Shown: positions 16,555 to 25,408 of the stretch, one piece after another | Position numbering within the stretch: the stretch's first letter is position 1 | Layout: each line of letters begins with the position of its first letter | Assembly: GCA_044869895.1 (NCBI GenBank) | Contig: JBIOXZ010000174.1 | Span: 1 to 32,932 of the forward strand | Reading direction: 5' to 3' | DNA: 32,932 bases | Source of the DNA: AC-69 sp044869895 | Lineage (GTDB): Bacteria; Actinomycetota; UBA4738; HRBIN12 | Program-made: the position numbers and the translations under genes | Notes under the pieces: model-generated | Seen by the model: the letters and a program-made list of their open reading frames with translations, nothing else | The model's database searches: none | What the model was told of the DNA's origin: nothing

Positions 16555-19158
16555 TCAGGCGCCGCGCGATGCCGCCAGCTTCGGAACCGCCGCCCTCGCC
16601 GCCACGGAGTCGCGCATCGGCAGACTGGTCCTCCACTGTCCCTCGAACGCGTGGAGGGCTCCCGCAACCGCGGCGGCCGTGGGGACCAGGCCGATCTCGC
16701 CGAGGCCCTTGGCCCCGTACGGGCCCTCGGGCTGCGGGACCTCGACCAGGACGCACTCGACGTCCGGCATGCCGGCCGGCGGCACGATCCCGAGCGACTT
16801 CAACGTCGTGGTCACGGGATGGCCCTCCCTCACGACGTAGTCCTCGGACAGGGCGAACCCCAGGCCCATGTGCACCGCTCCCTCGATCTGGCCCTCCACC
16901 AGTGTTGGGTTGATGACCCTGCCCGCGTCGTGTGCGGCGATCACCGTGGCCAACCGGCCGTCCTCGTTCAGGATCACCACCTGGACCGCCCAGCCGTAGG
17001 CGAAGTGCGTGATGGGATTCTCGACGTCGACGCCGGGCTTGTTCGTGTAGTCGATGGTCAGCTCGCCGTAGAACTCGCGGCCCGCGAGGTCGGCGATCCG
17101 ATGGCCGTTCAGCTCCGACTTCAGCTTGTTCGCCGCATCGATGACGGCCCGGCCGCCGAGGATGGTGGAACGCGACGCCGTGGTCTGGCCCGTATCGAGC
17201 TCGCGCATGGTGTCCACGACCACGTGCACCTGCTCGGCGGTGAGGCCGAGCTCCTGGCACGCGATCTGCTGGAGCGCCGTGTGGACGCCCTGACCCATCT
17301 CCGTCCACGAGTGGAACAGGGTCACGGAGCCGTCGGGCTCGGGTCGGAGGATGGCCTTGCCCTGCTCTAGCAGCCCGTTACCGATCCCGTTGTTCTTCAC
17401 CCCGCAGCCGATGCCGGCGAACCGCCCGTCCCTGTAAGCGTCGCGCACCGCCAGCAGGCATTGCTTGATCCCGACACCCGGCCCGAGCACCTGGCCGGTC
17501 CCGAACGCGTCCCCCACCTCGAGGGCGTTCCGCCACCGGATCTCCCAGCCGTCCACGCCGACCTTCTCGGCAAGCCGGTCGAGCATCCCGTCGACGGCGA
17601 ACGCCACCTGGTTCACCCCGAACCCTCGCATCGCGCCGTTCGGCGGGTTGTTCGTGTACACGGCGCGAGCCTCGATGTCGACGGCCTCGAATCGGTACGG
17701 CCCGCACGCGTGGCCCGCCGCGCGCTCCAGCACCTTGTCCCCCACGCTCGCGTACGCCCCGGTGTCGCCGACGATGCGCGCACGGATGCCCGTCAGGCGG
17801 CCGTCGGCATCGGCTCCAATCGTGTACTCCATCGTGAGCGGGTGCCGCTTGGGATGGAACTTCAGGCTCTCCTCGCGGGTCAGCGTGAGCAACACTGGCC
17901 TCCCAGTGAGATGCGCCATCAGCGCAGCGTGGCACTGGACGTTCAGGTCCTCCTTGGCCCCGAACGCCCCGCCGTTCGACACGAGGGTCACGCGCACCTT
18001 CTCCTCGGGCAGCCCCAGGAACGAGGCGACCTGACGCCGGTCCTCCCACACCCCCTGGCCTTGCGAGGACACGTGGAAGCTCCCGTCCTCCGGGAGGGCG
18101 AACGAGGACTCCGGCTCGAGGAACGCGTGCTCGACCACCTGGGTCCGGAACGTCTCGGTCAGCACGTGAGCCGCGCTCTCGAGGGCCGCGTCGACGTCGC
18201 CCCGCTTCACGATCGAGGTCGACAGCAGGTTCCCGCCATCGTGCAGGCTCGGCGCGTCGGGCTCGAGCGCGTGGAACGGGTCCGTCACCGCCTCGAGCAC
18301 CTCGTACTCCACCTCGACCAGCGCGGCGGCCTCGCGGGCGGCCTGCCGAGTGTCGGCGGCCACCACCGCCAGCACGTCGCCGACGTAGCTCGTGACCTCG
18401 CCCTCGGCGACGAGCTGGCGCCAGTCCCTGGTGATCAGGCCCTGGGTCCGTTCACCGGGGACATCTCCCGCCGTCGCCACCGCGACCACGCCGGGATGGC
18501 CCGCCGCCTTCGTGGTGTCGATCCGGATCACCCGGGCTCGGGGGTGGTCGGAGAACCGGATGGCCCCGTGAAGCATCCCCTCGGCCTTCAGGTCGTTCAC
18601 GTACGGCTTGTCCCCGAGGGCCAGCTCCCGGCCCTGGTACCGGCCGGTTCGAGAGCCGACCTTGCCGCTCCAGTCGGGCTCGGGCACGGGTTCGCCGCGC
18701 TTGGCACCCGCCGCGAGCTCGATGGCGTCGACGATCTTCACATAGCCGGTGCACCGGCACAGATTCCCGGCGAGCGCGCGCGCGATCTCGGCGCGCGACG
18801 GCTCGGGGTTCTTGGCCAGCAGCCCTTCGGCCTTCATGACGATCCCCGGGGAGCAGAACCCGCACTGCGACGCGCCGGAGGCGACGAAGCAGTCCGCCCA
18901 CAGCTCGCGCTCGGCGTCCGATAGCCCCTCCTGGGTCACCACGCTGCGCCCCTCCGCATGCCCGGCCTTCTGGGCGCATGACACGACCGCCTTGCCCTCG
19001 ACCAGCACGGTGCAAGCCCCGCAGGAACCCTCGGGCGCGCAGCCGTCCTTCACCGAGATGGCACCGCACTCCTCCCGGAGCATCTCGAGCAGGCTCATGC
19101 CCGGCCGGACCTCGGCCTCGACCGGAGCACCGTTCAGGGTGAACCGCACGGCCGCCAC
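16555..19158 (-). CDS. fused [2Fe-2S]/molybdopterin hydroxylase, XdhD or Se-dependent xanthine dehydrogenase type
   Basis: An 867-residue fusion. The N-terminal [2Fe-2S] domains have C40, C46, C49, C61, C99, C102, C134 and C136 (GSCGACT, QCGFCSPG, NLCRCTGY). From about residue 170 comes the Mo-cofactor subunit with GGAFGAKED, NNPPNGAMRGFG, EMGQGVHTALQQ, TASRSTILGG and the catalytic glutamate in GAKGLGEIG. There is no FAD domain, as in E. coli XdhD and the 'selenium-dependent' hydroxylases, where selenium is a labile ligand rather than selenocysteine. It may share the XdhB-like FAD subunit encoded downstream or use another electron partner. The GTG start at 19158 has GAGG just upstream. No selenium-maturation gene lies in this window, so selenium dependence is not shown. 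Confidence 0.88.
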   Translation of the reverse strand: MAAVRFTLNGAPVEAEVRPGMSLLEMLREECGAISVKDGCAPEGSCGACTVLVEGKAVVSCAQKAGHAEGRSVVTQEGLSDAERELWADCFVASGASQCGFCSPGIVMKAEGLLAKNPEPSRAEIARALAGNLCRCTGYVKIVDAIELAAGAKRGEPVPEPDWSGKVGSRTGRYQGRELALGDKPYVNDLKAEGMLHGAIRFSDHPRARVIRIDTTKAAGHPGVVAVATAGDVPGERTQGLITRDWRQLVAEGEVTSYVGDVLAVVAADTRQAAREAAALVEVEYEVLEAVTDPFHALEPDAPSLHDGGNLLSTSIVKRGDVDAALESAAHVLTETFRTQVVEHAFLEPESSFALPEDGSFHVSSQGQGVWEDRRQVASFLGLPEEKVRVTLVSNGGAFGAKEDLNVQCHAALMAHLTGRPVLLTLTREESLKFHPKRHPLTMEYTIGADADGRLTGIRARIVGDTGAYASVGDKVLERAAGHACGPYRFEAVDIEARAVYTNNPPNGAMRGFGVNQVAFAVDGMLDRLAEKVGVDGWEIRWRNALEVGDAFGTGQVLGPGVGIKQCLLAVRDAYRDGRFAGIGCGVKNNGIGNGLLEQGKAILRPEPDGSVTLFHSWTEMGQGVHTALQQIACQELGLTAEQVHVVVDTMRELDTGQTTASRSTILGGRAVIDAANKLKSELNGHRIADLAGREFYGELTIDYTNKPGVDVENPITHFAYGWAVQVVILNEDGRLATVIAAHDAGRVINPTLVEGQIEGAVHMGLGFALSEDYVVREGHPVTTTLKSLGIVPPAGMPDVECVLVEVPQPEGPYGAKGLGEIGLVPTAAAVAGALHAFEGQWRTSLPMRDSVAARAAVPKLAASRGA

Positions 19159-19167
19159 CTCATGAGG

Positions 19168-20121
19168 TCATTCCACCCCACCGAGCACCAGCGCCAGCAG
19201 GGCCATCCGCATCACCACGCCGTTATAGGCCTCGATCCAGTATCGCGCATGGTGCGTGTCGTCCACGTCGACCGGTAGCTCGTCCATCCGGGGCAGCGAG
19301 TGGAGGACGATCGAGTCGCTCTTGGCCTGGTCCCGGAGCAGCTGTCGGGTCACCCGATAGGCCTCGGGGGTCGTCGCCAGCTCTCCCCCCCGCTCGTCCC
19401 GTCCCTTCGTGTAATCGGCCTGGACCACCGGCTCCATGTAGACTACGTCCGCCTCGGCGATGCACTTGGCCACCGACTCGACCTCGTGGTAGGCCACGCT
19501 TCGCTCGTCGAGCTCGGATTTGAACTCCGGGAGCAGCGACATCTCGGGCGGGCACACGATCAGGGCCTCCATGTCGAACTGCGACATCGCGTACAGGATG
19601 GAGTGCATGGTTCGCATCCGCATGTCGCCGACACACAGCACGGTGAGCCCGTCGAGCGTCCCCTTCTCGTGCCAGATGGTGTACAGGTCGGTCAGGACCT
19701 GCGTGGGGTGCTCGCCCCACCCGTCGCCGCAGTTGATCACCGGCACCGAGGCCCACCGGGCCGCCTCGTCCGGCGCGCCCTGCTGAAAGTGCCGCATGGC
19801 GATGACGTCGCCGTAGAACTCCAGCATGTGAACCGTGTCCTTGATGGACTCCTGGTAGAAGTCCCCGGCCCTGGTCATCTTGGCGTCGGAGAACCCGCAC
19901 ACGTGGCCGCCGAGGCGGTGCATGGCCCCCTCGGTGGCAAGGCGGGTTCGGGTGCTCGGCTGGTAGAACGCGGTGACCAGGGTCTTCTCCCGCAGCAGGT
20001 CACCGTTCCGCCGGTCCCGGGCGTGGGGCGCGAGGCGATCGGCCGCCTCGAAGACGTGGAAGTACTCGTCCCGCTCGAACTCCTTGAGCGACAGGATGTC
20101 CCGGCCCAGGAAGCTCGTCAT
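19168..20121 (-). CDS. aspartate-carbamoyltransferase-like enzyme, substrate probably not aspartate
   Basis: A 317-residue carbamoyltransferase with an intact carbamoyl-phosphate site: STRTR (56-60), HPTQ (138-141) and HSLPR (274-278, HPLPR in ordinary ATCase). The loop around SDAKMTRAGDFYQESIKDT is longer than the normal 80s loop. The amino-acid side differs: where ATCase has a TRVQ-type motif, this protein reads MEPVVQADY, so the arginine that grips aspartate seems absent. The ATG at 20121 has an AGGAG ribosome binding site. It is not in a pyr operon; it lies between PLP enzymes and the XdhD-like gene. I infer a carbamoyltransferase acting on a ureido or amino intermediate of purine breakdown, the second in this operon. 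A divergent true PyrB is the alternative. Confidence 0.82.
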   Translation of the reverse strand: MTSFLGRDILSLKEFERDEYFHVFEAADRLAPHARDRRNGDLLREKTLVTAFYQPSTRTRLATEGAMHRLGGHVCGFSDAKMTRAGDFYQESIKDTVHMLEFYGDVIAMRHFQQGAPDEAARWASVPVINCGDGWGEHPTQVLTDLYTIWHEKGTLDGLTVLCVGDMRMRTMHSILYAMSQFDMEALIVCPPEMSLLPEFKSELDERSVAYHEVESVAKCIAEADVVYMEPVVQADYTKGRDERGGELATTPEAYRVTRQLLRDQAKSDSIVLHSLPRMDELPVDVDDTHHARYWIEAYNGVVMRMALLALVLGGVE

Positions 20122-20141
20122 CGTCGCTCCTCCTCGTGGCC

Positions 20142-21488
<1,347 letters not shown>

Positions 21489-21492
21489 GGCC

Positions 21493-22989
21493 TCACGCCT
21501 CTTCGCCGAGGCCGGTGCGGACGTTGAGCTCCTCGATCATCGAGTCCCACAGGGGCAGCTGGTCCCGCAAGTCTCGCCAGAACCGCTGGGATCGGCGCGC
21601 GGTGAAGTCGTCCACCGGGACTTCCTGCTGCTCGACCCACGTGAAGTACCCGAGGTTGAAGACCCGTTCCCGGTCCCGCTCGGCGAGCTCCAGGAAGTGA
21701 TCGGTGCCGGCGCCCTCGATCGAGCGGCCAAACGTCTCTGCCGCGGCAGCGTCGTCGAAGCCGTCCGGGAAGTCCCGCGCCAGCACCTTGTCCTTCTCGG
21801 TCCCGTACATCGGGGCGCCGTCGGTGGCCACCGTGACGACCACATCGTCCGGCCCCAAGCCGAGGACCCGCGCCGCCTTGATCGCCGCGACCATGTTGCA
21901 GATGCTGGACAGACCGAACGAGGAGAGCGCATCGACGACGGCGTCATCGACGCCCCGCCGGGCCAATGATCCTCGGCCGACGTCGGTATTGAACAGGACG
22001 TTCAGCGCGTCGGTGTCCCGGTCCGAGACCGCCGTCACCGCGTCGGTGTTCATCACGTTGTGGATGAACGGGATGTGCTTGTCCCCGATCCCCTGGATGT
22101 TGTGTTCGCCGAACCCGTTGTACAGCATGGTCGGGCACTCCAGGGCCTCGACCGCCACGATCTTCGATCCATGCCGCTCCTTCAGGTAGTCGCCGGCACC
22201 GAGCGTCCCCGCCGAGCCGCTCGCCGAGACGAACGCGGCGAGCCGCAACGAGTCGTCGCGCTCGCGCAGGAACTCGTACACGCGCTCCAGCGCCGGCCCC
22301 GTGCACGCGTAGTGCGCGAGGTGGTTCCCGAACTCGGAGAACTGGTTCAGGATCACGTTCTCGGGGTCCTTCGCCAATTCCCTGCACGCGTCGTAGATCT
22401 CCTTCACGTTGCTCTCGGTGCCCGGGGTCCGCACGATGTCCTCCGGGTCGGCCACCCACCGCTCCAGCCAGTCGAAGCGTTCGCGACTCATGCCCTCCGG
22501 AAGGACGGCGACGCCCCGGCAGCCCATGATCCGGGAGATGGCCACGCCGCCACGACAGTAGTTGCCGGTGGATGGCCACACCGCTCGATGACGGGCGGGA
22601 TCGAACCCCCCTGCGACGATGCGCGGAGCCAGGCACCCGTAGGCCGCCAGGACCTTGTGGGCGCCGATCATGGGGAATCGGTCGCCCAGCGCCACCGCGA
22701 TCCGCGCGTCCACGCCGGTGAGCTCGCGCGGCAGCACGACATGCTCCGGCACGGTAACCAGCTGCCTCCGGTCGGCGCCGTTGTACCAGTGCACGCGGAA
22801 TAGGTTCAGCGGGTGCGCCGCATCGGGATCGACGGAAACGAGGGCGGCACGGATCCGCTCAGGGATCTTCGCTGGGTCGGCGAGCTCGGCGAAGGTGGGG
22901 AGGAGGATCCCCCCGGCCCCGAACCGCTCGGCGGCTCGCTGCAGGACCGGGGGGTCGGCGAGCTCGCGTTGAAGCTCCGTCGCGTCCAC
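21493..22989 (-). CDS. fold-type II PLP enzyme, cysteine-synthase/tryptophan-synthase-beta-like
   Basis: About 498 residues, probably the first gene of the purine-type operon. K112 in IGAHKVLAAYG is the likely PLP lysine; PSTGNYCRGGVAISRIMGC binds phosphate and substrate, SASGSAGTLGAGDYL is the glycine-rich loop, and the C-terminus is longer than in ordinary cysteine synthases. The frame is open up to 23097, but that part would run through a hairpin and a promoter-like region, so GTG at 22989 is preferred. It has GGAG directly against it, so the true start remains open. A second PLP enzyme follows after 4 bases. The reaction is not recognised; beta-elimination of an amino acid from purine breakdown fits the context. 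Confidence 0.78.
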   Translation of the reverse strand: MDATELQRELADPPVLQRAAERFGAGGILLPTFAELADPAKIPERIRAALVSVDPDAAHPLNLFRVHWYNGADRRQLVTVPEHVVLPRELTGVDARIAVALGDRFPMIGAHKVLAAYGCLAPRIVAGGFDPARHRAVWPSTGNYCRGGVAISRIMGCRGVAVLPEGMSRERFDWLERWVADPEDIVRTPGTESNVKEIYDACRELAKDPENVILNQFSEFGNHLAHYACTGPALERVYEFLRERDDSLRLAAFVSASGSAGTLGAGDYLKERHGSKIVAVEALECPTMLYNGFGEHNIQGIGDKHIPFIHNVMNTDAVTAVSDRDTDALNVLFNTDVGRGSLARRGVDDAVVDALSSFGLSSICNMVAAIKAARVLGLGPDDVVVTVATDGAPMYGTEKDKVLARDFPDGFDDAAAAETFGRSIEGAGTDHFLELAERDRERVFNLGYFTWVEQQEVPVDDFTARRSQRFWRDLRDQLPLWDSMIEELNVRTGLGEEA

Positions 22990-23005
22990 CTCCGTTTCGT
23001 CTTGG

Positions 23006-23033
23006 ATGATAGCCCTCGGCTCGGAGGGCCAAC
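23006..23033 (-). promoter_or_regulatory. candidate promoter with embedded operator for the purine-type operon
   Basis: On the minus strand a -10-like TATCAT (23006-23011) lies 15-16 bases from a -35-like TTGGCC or GTTGGC (23027-23033). The spacer is an inverted repeat, GCCCTC (23012-23017) and GAGGGC (23024-23029) with a 6-base gap, well placed for a repressor. A transcript from here would begin only about 10 bases before the GTG at 22989. Both promoter elements are weak matches. Confidence 0.4.
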
Positions 23034-23037
23034 CTAA

Positions 23038-23058
23038 CGCTCTGCCAGCGGCAGAGCG
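23038..23058. repeat. perfect 9-bp hairpin upstream of the purine-type operon
   Basis: CGCTCTGCC (23038-23046) and GGCAGAGCG (23050-23058) are perfect complements around AGC. It lies 79 bases beyond the pseudokinase stop and just upstream of the candidate promoter. No T-tract follows on either strand, so a regulator-binding site or an atypical terminator for the pseudokinase transcript are both possible. Confidence 0.55.
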
Positions 23059-23136
23059 CACTGGACCGGAGGCAGATCCGCCTCTACGACGTCCCACGTG
23101 CTGCCGGCATCCGACGAGACGGACGGATGCCTTGAC

Positions 23137-24420
23137 TCAGGACTCATTTTTCAAACGGCCGGACGATGTGCCCACGTAGAGGACGATCGGCGTTCCCGGC
23201 TCGACGATCGCGCTGACGGCGGGATCCGTGCCGACGACTTTGCCCGGTGGGCCGGGGGTCGGCTCTGCATCGATGACGAGCAGCCCCACCGCGTCGAGCA
23301 CCATCCCCGCCTCCATCGCCGAGAGGCCCTCGACCTCGGGCACGGTAACGTCGTCGGTCTGCGGGGTCGACGAGGAGGGGGTCGTCCGCACAGCCAACGG
23401 CCGCTGTACCGGCTCCCTGGGTGACGGGGGGCTCGTCAATACCACGACCGCCGTTGCTGTGACGGCGACCGACAACGCACTCACAGCGATCGTGGACACC
23501 CTGGCCTGTCGGGGAATCCGAACGACGACTCGTGCCCCTCGGGCCGGTGCCGAGGCGACCGCTCGGGTCCCCCCCACGGCGGAGCGACCGGCCCATCGGC
23601 CCCAGCGCGCCAGGGCTCTCCACGGCCCCTTCGCCGAGGCAGCGATCCCGGCCAGCACGTGCCGACGTCGCCGCAGAGGTCGCTGGGGACGTATCACGAC
23701 CGCGGGTGCGGTTAGGGAGCGAGTGGCGAGAGCCACGTCGACCAGCCTCGAGGGATCCTCCTCGGCGGCGACCACAGGAGCCGAGATCATCCGCTGTCTC
23801 AATAGCTCGAGGCCTCGGACGTCGACCGATCGGTCGGGGGCGCGAGCGGCGGGCTCCTTCAGATGAGCGATTGAGCCCGCGGGGAGAGTGGTCCACGCTT
23901 CACGTGCGGCCAGCCACAAGGCGGTCGGGATGCCGAAGTCGATGACCTTGACGGGGCCTCCCTGGGTCAGCACAACGCTGTGTGGTGTCAGGCCGCCATG
24001 GACCAGGCCGATCTCATGGGCGGCCGCGAGTGCCTCCTGCACCTGCGAGGCGATGTGCGTAGCCTCCCAGCGCTCCAGCGTCCCGATCCGCCTGAGCCGC
24101 TGAGCCAGCGTCTCTCCGTCAAGGGCCTGCATGACGACGAAGCAGGGCAGTTCCTGGAGTTCGTTGTAGTAGATAGCGTTCGCAATGGTCGGGTGCTCCA
24201 GGCGCGGCCACACCGTCCGGAGCTCGGCACGGAGCGCCCGCCTGAAACGCTCGTTGGCGGCCAGCCCCTCCCGGAGGACGCGGATCGTCACCGGCCACTT
24301 CAGGAAGGCGTCCTCGGCCCGCCACAGGGACCCCATTGGATCCTCGCTTGTCTGGCCCAGGAGTTGGTATCGGCGATCCTTGCCAAGCGGGCGCCCCGCA
24401 GGACCATTCCCCCGCGTCAT
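23137..24420 (-). CDS. PASTA-domain membrane pseudokinase (PknB-like)
   Basis: A 427-residue protein with a Ser/Thr-kinase-like N-terminal domain (about 18-165), a membrane segment near residues 318-338 and one C-terminal PASTA domain (about 358-422). Key kinase residues are missing: the VAIK lysine is R47 (VTIRVL), the HRDLKPxN loop reads HGGLTPHS (141-148) so the catalytic Asp, Lys and Asn are gone, and the C-lobe is cut short after DFG (161-163), with no APE motif. It should therefore bind rather than phosphorylate, sensing muropeptides or cell-wall state through the PASTA domain. The long Arg-rich stretch before the membrane is basic and cytoplasmic. It is transcribed divergently from the DUF4397-sortase pair. 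Confidence 0.85.
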   Translation of the reverse strand: MTRGNGPAGRPLGKDRRYQLLGQTSEDPMGSLWRAEDAFLKWPVTIRVLREGLAANERFRRALRAELRTVWPRLEHPTIANAIYYNELQELPCFVVMQALDGETLAQRLRRIGTLERWEATHIASQVQEALAAAHEIGLVHGGLTPHSVVLTQGGPVKVIDFGIPTALWLAAREAWTTLPAGSIAHLKEPAARAPDRSVDVRGLELLRQRMISAPVVAAEEDPSRLVDVALATRSLTAPAVVIRPQRPLRRRRHVLAGIAASAKGPWRALARWGRWAGRSAVGGTRAVASAPARGARVVVRIPRQARVSTIAVSALSVAVTATAVVVLTSPPSPREPVQRPLAVRTTPSSSTPQTDDVTVPEVEGLSAMEAGMVLDAVGLLVIDAEPTPGPPGKVVGTDPAVSAIVEPGTPIVLYVGTSSGRLKNES

Positions 24421-24421
24421 C

Positions 24422-24451
24422 TTGTCACTCTAGCCACAATTGCTGTAGAAC
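24422..24451 (+). promoter_or_regulatory. weak candidate promoter for the DUF4397-sortase pair
   Basis: TTGTCA (24422-24427) and TAGAAC (24446-24451) are 18 bases apart on the plus strand, in the 61-base gap between the divergent pseudokinase and DUF4397 genes. The -10 match is poor; location is the main support. Confidence 0.3.
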
Positions 24452-24481
24452 GAAAGCCCTAGGATGAACGGAGGTGCCGCG

Positions 24482-25324
24482 GTGAGGAAGGCCCGGTTCT
24501 CAAGGGCATTTCTCGTGCTCGTCATCTTGGTTGCAATAGCTCCTGTTTGGGCGGCCGTCGAGGCCCAGGCACGACCAGCGACAGCGACCGTGACTGTCCT
24601 TCACGCGTTGCCCGGGTTCACGGCAGACGTGTATGTGAATGGAAAGCTGACGCTGTCCGGCTTCGAGCCCCTGACGGCCACCGACCCTCTCGAGCTGCCT
24701 GCGGGTCGGTACAGGATCGAAATCCGTGATGTCGGGGCGGACCCCGCGTCCGAGCCGGCGCTCGCCGGGACGGTCACGCTGAAGGCCGGAGAGAACCTCT
24801 CGATCATCGCCGGGCTCACAGTGGAAGGCGATCCCCAGCTCAACGTGTTCAGCAACGGGCTGACCCGGGTGCCGCCCGGTCGAGCGCGCTTGATCGTGCG
24901 CAACGTCGCCGCCGTCGCATCGATCGGCGTGCGCCTCGACGGAAAACGGGTGTTCGGCAGCGTCCCGCACGGCGACCAGCAGAAGGCACAGCTGGAGGCG
25001 GCCGGCCCCCACCAGCTCGAGGCCACGGTGTCGGGCGACGTCGCGATCGGGGCCGAGGATTTGATGCTGCAGGAGGGAACGGTCGGGATCGTGTACGCGG
25101 TCGGTTCGGCGAGCGGGGGGACGCTCGACTTCATGTTCCAGACCATTCGAGAGCTGCAGTCTTCCCCCACATCGGTGCTGACCGGGGATGGTGGGCTCGC
25201 GACTTCCCCCGCGCTTCCTGCCTGGGCGCTCGCGACCATGATGCTGGCTGGGCTCGGCTTCGGGATGGCTACCGTGCTCGGTCGGCGTCGAGCGCGCGAC
25301 CCCATCGATCCGCGGTTCCACTGA
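24482..25324 (+). CDS. exported DUF4397-domain surface protein
   Basis: About 280 residues. A basic N-terminus and hydrophobic segment (about 8-25) end in an Ala-rich cleavage region (EAQA-RP). Two DUF4397-like beta-rich units follow: the first opens with VTVLHALPGFTADVYVNG, the second with RLIVRNVAAVASIGVRLDG. A C-terminal hydrophobic segment and an RRRARDP tail follow. Start: GTG at 24482, with a perfect GGAGGT ribosome binding site 6 bases upstream, rather than the ATG at 24464 which would place that site inside the gene. The C-terminal layout (motif, hydrophobic stretch, positive tail) resembles a sortase signal, and a class F sortase gene follows, but the motif reads LPAWA, not LPxTG. 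Confidence 0.88.
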   Translation: MRKARFSRAFLVLVILVAIAPVWAAVEAQARPATATVTVLHALPGFTADVYVNGKLTLSGFEPLTATDPLELPAGRYRIEIRDVGADPASEPALAGTVTLKAGENLSIIAGLTVEGDPQLNVFSNGLTRVPPGRARLIVRNVAAVASIGVRLDGKRVFGSVPHGDQQKAQLEAAGPHQLEATVSGDVAIGAEDLMLQEGTVGIVYAVGSASGGTLDFMFQTIRELQSSPTSVLTGDGGLATSPALPAWALATMMLAGLGFGMATVLGRRRARDPIDPRFH

Positions 25325-25408
25325 GGGGATCGGACGCTTGGCGGGATAGGTGAACGCGGGCGCGGAGCCGACCGCCTGTCAGGACCGAGCCCCCGGGTTG
25401 CGGCCACG

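Noticed and set aside
17461..18924. Plus-strand open frame of about 487 codons
   Set aside because: Antisense to the fused Mo hydroxylase, with no ribosome binding site or recognisable domain.
16555..19158. Selenocysteine in the XdhD-like enzyme
   Set aside because: No in-frame TGA is read through and no SECIS-like element is needed; in this family selenium is a labile ligand, and dependence cannot be judged from this window.
19157..19168. Perfect 12-bp palindrome ACCTCATGAGGT between the ATCase-like and XdhD-like genes
   Set aside because: It is made of the end of one gene and the start/ribosome binding site of the next; a short palindrome here is easily chance.
22990..23097. N-terminal extension of the first PLP enzyme
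   Set aside because: It would run through a perfect hairpin and promoter-like elements, and its Arg/Gly/Ser-rich sequence does not resemble the family; GTG at 22989 is preferred although not proven.
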